From assembly GCA_038211965.1 (NCBI GenBank), contig JBBQVB010000155.1:1-5327 (forward strand): a stretch of 5,327 nucleotides of DNA, in the 5' to 3' direction. The stretch comes from Glacieibacterium sp038211965 (GTDB taxonomy: Bacteria; Pseudomonadota; Alphaproteobacteria; Sphingomonadales; Sphingomonadaceae). Position numbers and translations under genes: made by a program. The notes under the pieces were generated by a model. The model ran no database searches. It was given only the letters and a program-made list of their open reading frames with translations, and was not told the DNA's origin. The first letter of the stretch is position 1. Every line of letters begins with the position of its first letter. Positions 1 to 5,325 of the stretch are shown in pieces.

Positions 1-1191
1 GGTGGTGCCGCCGCCGAGCGTCGCCTGCGCGAGACTGAGCGCGCCGCCGCGTGCGGTGAGGCCCGCCAGCAGGCTTTCGGTGCCGTCGGGGTCGGCGGCG
101 ACCGACCGCGCGAGCTGAGCGCTGTCGAGCGTCAGGCTGCCGTCGCGGGCGGTGCCGACGCCGAGCTTGGCCAGCGCGCCGCCGCTGCCCGCCGTAAGGC
201 CCGCCAGCTGCCGCGTCAGCGTCCTGAGCGTCGCGTCGCCAGCCAATGCCCCGCCGGCGCTACCGTCGGCCCCAGCGCCCTTGGCGAGCGCCGCAGTGAC
301 ACCGTGGAGCGCATTGAGCGCATCGACGAGATCGGTGACCGCCTGCCCCAGCCCCGCCGCGTCGCGTGATGCGGCGATCGTCACCGGCGCACCCGGCGCG
401 GCTTTGCTAAGGTCGAGCCGGACGCCGGGAATCAGGTCGGCGATGCTGTTCATCGCGCGCGTCACCGCCACCCCATCGACGGTTAGCGCAGCATCGCGCG
501 CGGTCGCCGACGCGGTCAGCGTCATGGCGCCGGGGCGATACACGAAGCGGTCGAGGCCGGGTTCGCCCTGCGCGGTCAGAATGAACGCCGACGCCGCGCC
601 GGTCGGCCCCTTGAGGACGAGGCGCGCCCCCTGTCCGTCGTCGATGACGCTGGCGCGGACGGCGGCCTGCGCGGTGTTGATCGCTTTCGCCAGCCCGATC
701 AGGCTGTCGTCGCCCTGACCGACGACGATGTCGACACCAGCCGCCGCGCCCGCGAATCCGAATCCGCCCTGGCCGTCGGTGGTGGCGACCCCGAGCGTCA
801 GCGTCAGCGTCCCCTGCCCGACCGGGGCGGCGGCGCTGGCGAGCGCGCCCGACACCAATGATTGCCCGCCTGCCAGCGCGCGCACCTCGATACTCGTCGG
901 CTGCAGCGTCCGCGTTGCGCCGGCGGTGGCGCGCGCCACCACGACCGAGGTATCGCTGCTCGCCGGTAGCGGCCCGAGTGCGCCGCCGCGCGTCCGGCTG
1001 GCGAGCGCCGACGCCAGCGCGTCGAGCGCGGACTTGACCTGGCTCGTGCCCGAGATGCGCGCCTCGACGCGCGTGCTGCGGATCTTGAGCGCGTCGTCGC
1101 CACCCTTGCGCTCGGCGGCGACGAGCGCGTCGATCAGTGCGGCGGTATCGACCCCCGACCCGACGCCGAGCGAATTGGCGATGCTCGTCAT
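1..1191 (-). CDS. fliD: Flagellar filament cap protein FliD (hook-associated protein 2), C-terminus outside window
   Basis: FliD is secreted through the export gate and forms the cap at the filament tip that folds incoming flagellin. An open frame of 397 residues runs from the ATG at 1191 to the left edge with no stop; the last part (the C-terminal coiled-coil/D0 region) is missing. The N-terminus, SIANSLGVGSGVDTAALIDA (3-22), is the hallmark FliD start. LQPTSIEVRALA (96-107), DDSLIGLAKAIN (161-172) and VRASVIDDGQGARLVLKG (178-195) belong to the N-terminal half. LTVDGVAVTRAMNSIADLIP (236-255), DLVDALNALHG (287-297) and KLGVGTARDGSLTLDSAQL (342-360) belong to the FliD C-terminal domain (the last segment matches the usual LGIT.D.DGTLTLD.A.L). 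The ATG is the first possible start after the in-frame flhB TAA, and there is no clear Shine-Dalgarno. It is probably co-transcribed with flhB, 30 bases upstream. Confidence 0.93.
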   Translation of the reverse strand, partial: MTSIANSLGVGSGVDTAALIDALVAAERKGGDDALKIRSTRVEARISGTSQVKSALDALASALASRTRGGALGPLPASSDTSVVVARATAGATRTLQPTSIEVRALAGGQSLVSGALASAAAPVGQGTLTLTLGVATTDGQGGFGFAGAAAGVDIVVGQGDDSLIGLAKAINTAQAAVRASVIDDGQGARLVLKGPTGAASAFILTAQGEPGLDRFVYRPGAMTLTASATARDAALTVDGVAVTRAMNSIADLIPGVRLDLSKAAPGAPVTIAASRDAAGLGQAVTDLVDALNALHGVTAALAKGAGADGSAGGALAGDATLRTLTRQLAGLTAGSGGALAKLGVGTARDGSLTLDSAQLARSVAADPDGTESLLAGLTARGGALSLAQATLGGGTT

Positions 1192-1221
1192 GTCAGGGTT
1201 AACGCGCGCGCACGCCCCGAC
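1192..1221 (-). promoter_or_regulatory. Possible stem-loop filling the flhB-fliD gap
   Basis: In the transcript the 30-base spacer runs from the base after the flhB TAA to the base before the fliD ATG. Its first seven bases (GUCGGGG) can pair with its last seven (CCCUGAC): six Watson-Crick pairs plus one G-U, with a 16-base loop. No Shine-Dalgarno is visible in front of the fliD ATG. The position suggests control of fliD translation or mRNA processing, but this is inference from base pairing alone. Confidence 0.4.
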
Positions 1222-2334
1222 TTAAACCTCGGCGCGACCGAAGGCGTCGAAGCGCGCGGCGGGGGGGACAACGACCTCGGGCGCAGCCCGCTCGGCATCG
1301 CGGTCGACGCTCAGGACGAAGGCCAGCACCGCCGCCACCGGCCCGTAGAGATCATCGCGGATCGCCGACCCGACCTTGCCCGTGAAGAAGATCGCGCGCG
1401 TCAGCTGCGGGTAGCGCAGCACCGGGACACGGCGCTCGGCGGCGAGGTCGCGGATCGCGGCGGCGATCAGGTCGCGACCGCGCGCGACGATCACCGGCGC
1501 AGCATCGCGGCCCGGCTGGTAGCGCAAGGCCACGGCGAACTCGAGCGGGTTGATCGTCACCACCGTCGCCTCGGCCATCGCGGGACGCAGCGCGCGCCTG
1601 GCCGCAGCGCGCGCGAGGCGGCGCTGCATCGCGCGGACCTGTGGATCGCCGTCGGCCTCGCGCATTTCGTCGCGGACTTCCTGTCGGCTCATCCGCAGCT
1701 TCGCGAGCCAGCGCGACCGCTGCCACGGCAGGTCGAGCGCCGCGACCGCGACCAACGCGAAGGTCAAGGCGGTCAGCAGGTCGAGCGCAAGGCCACCGGC
1801 ACGCGCGGCGGCGGCGAGCGGCGACGTGCTGGCAAGCGTCGTCACGCCCGCAATCGCGCGGTGCAGTACGTACCACCCCGCGCCGCCGAGCAATGCCGCC
1901 TTGAGCAGCGCCTTGACGAGCTCGCTCAACCCTTGCGTTCCCGCCAGCCGCCGCAGCCCCGCGAGCGGGTCGAGGCGCGACGCCTTGGGGGCGAGCGCGC
2001 CCGCCGACCAGTGCGGGCCGACGAGCAGCGGTCCGGCGATGGCCGCCAGCACGACCGTCGCGGCGAACGCGGCCAGCGGAAGCGCGAGCGGCCCGAGCAA
2101 GGCGCCGAGGTCGAGGCGGCGCTCCGGTCCGACGCGCAAGCCTGCCGCGACGACGCGTGCACAGGCGCGGAACAGCCCCGGTCCCGCAACGGTCAGCCAG
2201 GCGACGCCCCCCAACACACCCAGCGCGGTACCGAGTTCGCGCGACTGCCACACCTCGCCGCGCGCGGCGGCGTCGGTGCGGCGCTTGGCGGTGGGCGCTT
2301 CGGTGCGCGCGTCGGCGTCGGGGGTGTCAGGCAC
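1222..2334 (-). CDS. flhB: Flagellar export switch protein FlhB (non-canonical NPLE cleavage motif)
   Basis: 370-residue inner-membrane protein that, after hook completion, switches the export apparatus from rod/hook to filament substrates. The N-terminal signature TEAPTAKRRTDAAARGEVWQ (11-30) and SREL match the FlhB start region. Four hydrophobic helices lie at roughly 36-58, 80-105, 137-163 and 180-202. The cytoplasmic domain has MSRQEVRDEMREADGDPQVR (215-234), then TVVTINPLEFAVALRYQPG (257-275), VPVLRYPQLTRAIFFTGKVG (303-322) and LYGPVAAVLAFVL (329-341). At the autocleavage site the family consensus NPTH is NPLE here (Asn262, Pro263, Leu264, Glu265; bases 1540-1551). Asn and Pro, between which cleavage occurs, are kept, but Thr and His are replaced. 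The usual ENPPLAR-like segment is RYPQLTR. The start is a GTG sharing one base with the fliR TAG. A run of seven C on the coding strand (1261-1267) lies in the C-terminal tail. Flagellar rather than injectisome FlhB is favoured by the neighbours. Confidence 0.95.
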   Translation of the reverse strand: MPDTPDADARTEAPTAKRRTDAAARGEVWQSRELGTALGVLGGVAWLTVAGPGLFRACARVVAAGLRVGPERRLDLGALLGPLALPLAAFAATVVLAAIAGPLLVGPHWSAGALAPKASRLDPLAGLRRLAGTQGLSELVKALLKAALLGGAGWYVLHRAIAGVTTLASTSPLAAAARAGGLALDLLTALTFALVAVAALDLPWQRSRWLAKLRMSRQEVRDEMREADGDPQVRAMQRRLARAAARRALRPAMAEATVVTINPLEFAVALRYQPGRDAAPVIVARGRDLIAAAIRDLAAERRVPVLRYPQLTRAIFFTGKVGSAIRDDLYGPVAAVLAFVLSVDRDAERAAPEVVVPPAARFDAFGRAEV

Positions 2335-3146
2335 TAACTGGCCCCGGACGGACGATGGGGCGGTTCCATTCTGTCCCCTCCCTCACCGGGAAGCGGAGAA
2401 CGTGGGAGCGGAAACTGGCCCTCCCCGGCTTCCACCGCATCCCCCATCGCCCCGAGCATCGCGGGCAGTGCCAGCGGCAGCGCGACCAGCCCCGCCGCCA
2501 TCAGCGTCGCGAAGCCCACCGAGAACACGTTGAGCGCGGGCGCGCTGCGCGCCAGCACCGCGAGCCACAGGTTGACCAGCAGCAGCACCGCCGCGACCGG
2601 CGCCGCGATCAGCAGTCCGCTCGCGAACGCCACTGCGGCGAAGCGCGCCACCGTGAGCGCATCGGGCACGGTCCCCGGCGGCAGCACGCGGTAGCTCTCG
2701 ACAAGCAGCGCGAACAGCCGCGCGTGGCCGTCGCTGCCGAGAAATACCGACCACGCCAACAGCGACAGGAGATTGCTCAGCACCGGGCTGGTCAGCCCGC
2801 CCGGCGACAGGATCGTCGCGAAGCCGAGGCCCATCGCCTGCGACAGCGCCTCGCCCGCGACGCTGGCGGCGGCGAACACCGCCTGGAGCATCACCCCGAA
2901 GGCCGCCCCGATCAGCACCTCGCCCGCCACCGCGCCGAGGCTGTCGCTGACCTCCGGCACCGCGACCGCACCGTTGCCGAGGACGAGCAAACCGATCGCC
3001 CCCGCGACGCCGATCCGCACGCGCAAGGGCAGCAGCGTGCCGCCGATCCCCGGCAGCAGGGCCAGCGCCGCGCCCGTCCGCAGGCTGGCGAACAACAGCC
3101 GCGCAAGCTCGGCCTCGGGGTGTTCGACCCACCCGGCGAGGTTCAC
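2334..3146 (-). CDS. fliR: Flagellar type III export gate protein FliR
   Basis: 270-residue polytopic inner-membrane protein that caps the FliP-FliQ channel and contacts FlhB. Hydrophobic helices run through most of residues 15-235. Recognisable family positions are LRTGAALALLPGIGG (22-36), LRVRIGVAGAIGLLV (41-55), GEVLIGAAFGVMLQAVFAAA (75-94), AGEALSQAMGLGFATILSP (97-115) and PVAAVLLLVNLWLAVLARSA (183-202). The GTG at 3146 overlaps the fliQ stop (GTGA) and gives a normal FliR N-terminus; the frame is open further up to 3443, but those residues are non-homologous, Arg-rich shadow sequence. Residues ~241-270 (QFPLPRSPLPGEGGDRMEPP region) are hydrophilic, Pro/Gly-rich and encoded by a REP-like repeat, giving a tail beyond the usual FliR end. 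The TAG stop shares one base with the flhB GTG (TAGTG). Confidence 0.93.
   Translation of the reverse strand: MNLAGWVEHPEAELARLLFASLRTGAALALLPGIGGTLLPLRVRIGVAGAIGLLVLGNGAVAVPEVSDSLGAVAGEVLIGAAFGVMLQAVFAAASVAGEALSQAMGLGFATILSPGGLTSPVLSNLLSLLAWSVFLGSDGHARLFALLVESYRVLPPGTVPDALTVARFAAVAFASGLLIAAPVAAVLLLVNLWLAVLARSAPALNVFSVGFATLMAAGLVALPLALPAMLGAMGDAVEAGEGQFPLPRSPLPGEGGDRMEPPHRPSGAS
2376..2411. repeat. REP-like imperfect palindromic repeat, copy B
   Basis: Same repeat family as copy A (4114-4151): CCCTC.CC, CCGG-GAAGC-GGAGA and GGGAG occur in the same order and orientation, with small indels. CTCC (2378-2381) plus CAC (2384-2386) can pair with GTGGGAG (2402-2408) leaving a two-base bulge. The flanking TCCCCTCCCTC (2374-2384) is identical to 4184-4194. 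It lies wholly inside the 3' end of fliR and is translated there in a different reading frame from copy A in fliO, which indicates a nucleotide-level repeat rather than a shared protein domain. Confidence 0.5.
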
Positions 3147-3415
3147 CGCAACAGGTCCGGGATACGGTCGTACATCTCGAGGGTAAAATCGGTCAGCAAC
3201 CGCATCATCAGCGCGCCGAACAGCGCCAGCGCGACGCCGCATGCGATCAGCTTGGGAACGAAGCTCAGCGTCGCCTCGGAGATCGACGTCGCCGCCTGCA
3301 CCAGCCCGACCAGCAGCGCGACACCGAGCACCGGCAACACCACGGGCGCGGCGAGTTCGAGGAGGAGCTTGAGCGCGCTCAGCGACGCATCGGCGATGAG
3401 GTCGCTGTCGGTCAC
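3143..3415 (-). CDS. fliQ: Flagellar type III export gate protein FliQ
   Basis: 90-residue export-gate subunit, four copies of which pack against FliP/FliR. Two hydrophobic hairpin helices are visible (about residues 18-42 and 54-78), joined by the conserved loop LVQAATSISEATLSFVPKL (38-56), which matches the FliQ signature QAATQINEMTLSFIPK. The length equals that of typical FliQ (about 89). The frame stays open far upstream into fliP, up to 4219, but that is a shadow. The GTG at 3415 is chosen because it gives the family length and a GTGA overlap with the fliP stop. Its own TGA overlaps the fliR GTG (GTGA again). Confidence 0.95.
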   Translation of the reverse strand: MTDSDLIADASLSALKLLLELAAPVVLPVLGVALLVGLVQAATSISEATLSFVPKLIACGVALALFGALMMRLLTDFTLEMYDRIPDLLR

Positions 3416-4089
3416 GGCACGAAGCTTTCCGCCAGCGATCCAAGCAGCAGCGCCCAGCCGTCGACCGCGACGAACAGCAACAGCTTGAATGGCAACGAGA
3501 TCAGCGTTGGCGACACCATCATCATGCCGAGCGCCATCAGGATCGCCGCGACGACGAGATCGATGACGAGAAACGGCAGGTAGACGAGGAAGCCGATCTC
3601 GAACGCCGTCTTGAGCTCGCTGGTCGCAAACGCCGGGACGAGGACGGTCATCGGGATGTCGGCGGGCTTCGCATAGGGACCGGTCCTTGCGAGGCCCGAG
3701 AACAGCCGCACGTCCTTCTCGCGCGTCTGCGCCGCCATGAAGCCGTGCAGCGCGACGCCCGCCCGCTCGACGGCAGTTTCGGCGGGGATCTGGCCTGCCG
3801 CATAGGGACGATAGGCCTGCGCCTCGATCGCGGTCACCGTGGGGCGCATGACGAAAAGCGTCAGGAACAGCGCGAGGCCGACGAGCAGCTGGTTCGGCGG
3901 CGCCTGCCCCAACCCGATCGCCTGCCGCACGATCGCGAGCACGATCAGGATGCGCGTAAAGCCCGTCATCATCAGCAGCAGCGACGGCAGCAGCGTCAGC
4001 ACCGTCATCAGCAGGAGGATCTGGAGGGGCAGCGCGAGGGGGGTCGTGGCGAGTGCGGTAAGGGGGGCTGCCGCTGCGCTCGTCGCCAT
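3412..4089 (-). CDS. fliP: Flagellar type III export gate protein FliP
   Basis: 225-residue polytopic inner-membrane protein; five FliP with one FliR and four FliQ build the helical export channel. The family signature is very clear: LLMMTGFTRILIVLAIVRQA (38-57), APPNQLLVGLALFLTLF (63-79), QTREKDVRLF (121-130), TSELKTAFEIGFLVYLPFLV (156-175), LMALGMMMVSP (184-194) and LPFKLLLFVAVDGWALL (199-215). Met189-191 correspond to the FliP methionine gasket known to seal the pore in Salmonella. I chose the ATG at 4089, 14 bases after the fliO stop. A TTG at 4155 in the same frame would only add 22 repeat-derived, Arg/Pro/Gly-rich residues. With the ATG start there is no typical cleavable signal peptide, unlike E. 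coli FliP (about 245 residues); the protein begins about 20 residues short. No good Shine-Dalgarno precedes 4089, so the exact start is less certain than the identity. Its TGA overlaps the fliQ GTG. Confidence 0.95.
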   Translation of the reverse strand: MATSAAAAPLTALATTPLALPLQILLLMTVLTLLPSLLLMMTGFTRILIVLAIVRQAIGLGQAPPNQLLVGLALFLTLFVMRPTVTAIEAQAYRPYAAGQIPAETAVERAGVALHGFMAAQTREKDVRLFSGLARTGPYAKPADIPMTVLVPAFATSELKTAFEIGFLVYLPFLVIDLVVAAILMALGMMMVSPTLISLPFKLLLFVAVDGWALLLGSLAESFVP

Positions 4090-4103
4090 GAGGGGAGCAG
4101 GCG

Positions 4104-4409
4104 TCACGAGCGGCCCTCTCCCACCCCGGCGAAGCCGGAGAGCGGGGAGGGGCAAGAAGGGGCGGGGGAAGACAGCAGGGTGATCCCCTCCCTCCCCACC
4201 CCGAGCAACACCGTCGCACCGGCGAATTCCGCCACCGCGAGCTTCGCCCCTGCCCCCAGCGCGACGACCTGTACCAGTCGCAGCGGTGGCGCGCCGATGC
4301 TCGTGCCCGGCAGCCGGATCAGCCCGCGCCGCGCTGCCACCAGTAGGCCGCCGAGCGCGAGCAGCAACAGTGGCAGGACCAACGCGAGGCGCAGCGCGGC
4401 GGCGGTCAT
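4104..4409 (-). CDS. fliO: Flagellar biosynthetic protein FliO
   Basis: 101-residue single-pass inner-membrane protein; FliO is the scaffold/chaperone that stabilises FliP and helps assemble the FliP-FliR export-gate complex. Residues ~5-26 are one strongly hydrophobic helix, followed by a basic stretch (ARRGLIRL) that should face the cytoplasm. Residues 43-79 match the FliO domain: LRLVQVVALGAGAKLAVAEF, then TVLLGVGREGITLL. The start at 4409 forms an ATGA overlap with the fliN stop; no strong Shine-Dalgarno is visible, as is usual for coupled starts. The last ~20 residues (CPSPLSGFAGVGEG and flanks) are encoded by a GC-rich palindromic repeat and are probably an acquired tail rather than a conserved part of the protein. 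FliO is poorly conserved, so the assignment rests on topology, the domain motif and the position between fliN and fliP. Confidence 0.9.
   Translation of the reverse strand: MTAAALRLALVLPLLLLALGGLLVAARRGLIRLPGTSIGAPPLRLVQVVALGAGAKLAVAEFAGATVLLGVGREGITLLSSPAPSCPSPLSGFAGVGEGRS
4114..4151. repeat. REP-like imperfect palindromic repeat, copy A
   Basis: An 8-base outer stem (4114-4121 with 4144-4151, one non-Watson-Crick pair) surrounds a perfect inner stem-loop CCGGC-GAA-GCCGG (4126-4138). It aligns with copy B at 2376-2411 in the same orientation: both show CCCTC..CC, CCGG.GAAGC, GGAGA and GGGAG in the same order. It encodes the C-terminal tail of FliO and stops just short of the fliP start. GGGGAGGG in its right arm can alternatively pair with CCCCTCCC at 4185-4192. 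It is probably a member of a dispersed short repeat family in this genome (inference). Confidence 0.6.
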
Positions 4410-4708
4410 CGCGGTGGCCCGCCGCTATCCTCGCCTGTCAGCTCGACGATGCGCACGCCGAAGCGGTCGCCGACAGTCACCACCTCGCCCTTCGCCAGCA
4501 GGCGATCGTTGACGAGGATGTCGATGCGCTCGTCGCTGCGCCGGTCGAGTTCGATCACCCCGCCCGGCTCCAGCGCCGCCAGTTCGGCCAGCGTCAGCCG
4601 CGTCGCGCCGATCTCGACCGACAGTCGCATCTCGATGCCGCCGAGCGCGCCGAAGCCCGACGCGGCGCGGATTGCCGTCTCGTAGTCGTGGTTGGTCAGG
4701 GCGTTCAT
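4406..4708 (-). CDS. fliN: Flagellar motor switch protein FliN
   Basis: 100-residue C-ring protein that with FliM forms the switch complex and helps dock export cargo (FliH/FliI) at the base of the motor. Residues ~25-90 are a single SpoA domain that follows FliN closely: IEMRLSVEIGATRLTLAEL, then GGVIELDR, then ERIDILVNDRLLAKGEVV, then VGDRFGVRIVEL. Only a short ~24-residue N-terminal extension precedes the domain; E. coli FliN is about 137 residues, so this is a short form. The ATG at 4708 is preferred over an in-frame upstream start at 4783 because it overlaps the fliM stop as ATGA and follows a purine-rich Shine-Dalgarno stretch. Its own TGA overlaps the fliO ATG in the same way, so expression is probably coupled to fliM and fliO. 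Confidence 0.95.
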   Translation of the reverse strand: MNALTNHDYETAIRAASGFGALGGIEMRLSVEIGATRLTLAELAALEPGGVIELDRRSDERIDILVNDRLLAKGEVVTVGDRFGVRIVELTGEDSGGPPR

Positions 4709-5325
4709 CGGCTCCCCTTTGCGACGATCTCGACGCGCGGCGCATCTTCCGGCGTGCCCGCGATTCGCCCACGCGCCAGGCATAGCGTCCCGACCCGAAC
4801 CCCGACTTCGTGTGCTGTCGCGATGGGGATGACGTCGCCGATGGTCAGTCGGCGCGCCGTACGCACGGCGATGCTGCCCTCGTGGAGGACGACGCGAACC
4901 GGGAGCGCCAAATCATCGAGCCGGGCGCGCAAGCGGCGCGGCCAGTCGCCGCTGTCGACGACGGCAGGCGGCGGCGGGCGGACGCCGATGTCGAAACTGT
5001 CGCTGACCGCGCCGACAACGACGGCGACGCGCCACACGTCGGAACCGGGAGGCGCGGCTGCGGCTGTCCAGTCGTCGGGGTCCTGCGGCCATAACCCCGA
5101 GACGGCATCGCGGATCGCCGCCGTGGCAACGGCGTGCACACGCGACAGACTCGCGCTTGCGATGGGGACTTGGTCGGCGACGAATCCGCCGCCGCACATC
5201 CGGCTGAGCAGCGCGGCCGCGAGCGCGTCGCCGCCACCGATGCCGACCGCCACACCGTCGCCGCGCGACTGCCAGTCGAGGCGCGGCGCACCCGGCGCGG
5301 CAGCGATCGTGACAGCCGCGGGGGC
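4705..5325 (-). CDS. fliM: FliM-like flagellar motor switch protein, C-terminal part (5' end outside window)
   Basis: C-ring (switch complex) component at the cytoplasmic base of the flagellum; FliM-type proteins carry the torque/direction switch and bind FliN. The frame is open to the right edge, giving 206 visible residues. Visible residues 25-48 (containing LLSRMCGGGF) match the FliM middle-domain segment that precedes the GG turn, and LSRVHAVATAAIRDAVSGLW (about 60-79) matches the helix before the conserved Trp. The last ~70 residues (LPVRVVLHEG, then LTIGDVIPI, then VGTLCLARGRIAG) form a SpoA (FliM/FliN C-terminal) domain. The segment between the Trp and the SpoA domain looks much shorter than in textbook FliM, so the protein is a condensed, divergent FliM, somewhat like YscQ/HrcQ. 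A GTG at 5253 is an internal codon, since family-like sequence continues upstream. Its TGA overlaps the fliN ATG (ATGA). It could equally be annotated as 'FliM/FliN family switch protein'; the flagellar role is supported by its neighbours. Confidence 0.85.
   Translation of the reverse strand, partial: APAAVTIAAAPGAPRLDWQSRGDGVAVGIGGGDALAAALLSRMCGGGFVADQVPIASASLSRVHAVATAAIRDAVSGLWPQDPDDWTAAAAPPGSDVWRVAVVVGAVSDSFDIGVRPPPPAVVDSGDWPRRLRARLDDLALPVRVVLHEGSIAVRTARRLTIGDVIPIATAHEVGVRVGTLCLARGRIAGTPEDAPRVEIVAKGSR
4712..4720 (-). promoter_or_regulatory. Ribosome binding site of fliN
   Basis: On the minus strand AAAGGGGAG lies just upstream of the ATG at 4708 (five bases separate it from the ATG when counted from the GGGG core). 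It is the clearest Shine-Dalgarno sequence in the window and decides the fliN start over the upstream in-frame start at 4783. It lies inside the last codons of fliM. Confidence 0.6.

Noticed and set aside
796..812. Short tandem GCGTCA units on the plus strand
   Set aside because: They simply encode the Thr-Leu repeat TLTLTL of a FliD beta strand.
152..1225. Two plus-strand ORFs (152-718 and 728-1225)
   Set aside because: Ala/Ser/Pro-rich, no recognisable family, and antisense to a convincing fliD frame that carries several FliD motifs along its entire length.
3147..3443. N-terminal extension of the fliR frame up to 3443
   Set aside because: The added 99 residues are Arg-rich shadow of fliQ; the GTG at 3146 overlaps the fliQ stop and gives a normal FliR start.
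1550..3488. Long plus-strand ORFs (1550-2533 and 2157-3488)
   Set aside because: Arg/His/Gln-rich low-complexity translations typical of the complement of GC-rich genes; they lie opposite flhB and fliR, which have clear membrane and family motifs.
4114..4151. Copy A palindrome as a rho-independent terminator
   Set aside because: No U-run follows it in the transcript, and it lies inside fliO with fliP immediately downstream in the same operon.
4090..4155. TTG start for FliP at 4155
   Set aside because: It adds 22 residues encoded by the palindromic repeat and overlaps fliO; the ATG at 4089 fits the family better.
3416..4219. N-terminal extension of the fliQ frame up to 4219
   Set aside because: It would make FliQ 358 residues instead of ~90; the extra part is Arg/Pro/Asp-rich shadow of fliP.
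3745..4512. Plus-strand ORF of 255 residues opposite fliP/fliO
   Set aside because: Biased composition, no domain, antisense to strongly conserved FliP.
5251..5253. GTG at 5253 as the fliM start
   Set aside because: The frame is open to the window edge, and the match to the FliM middle domain would be cut off at its beginning.
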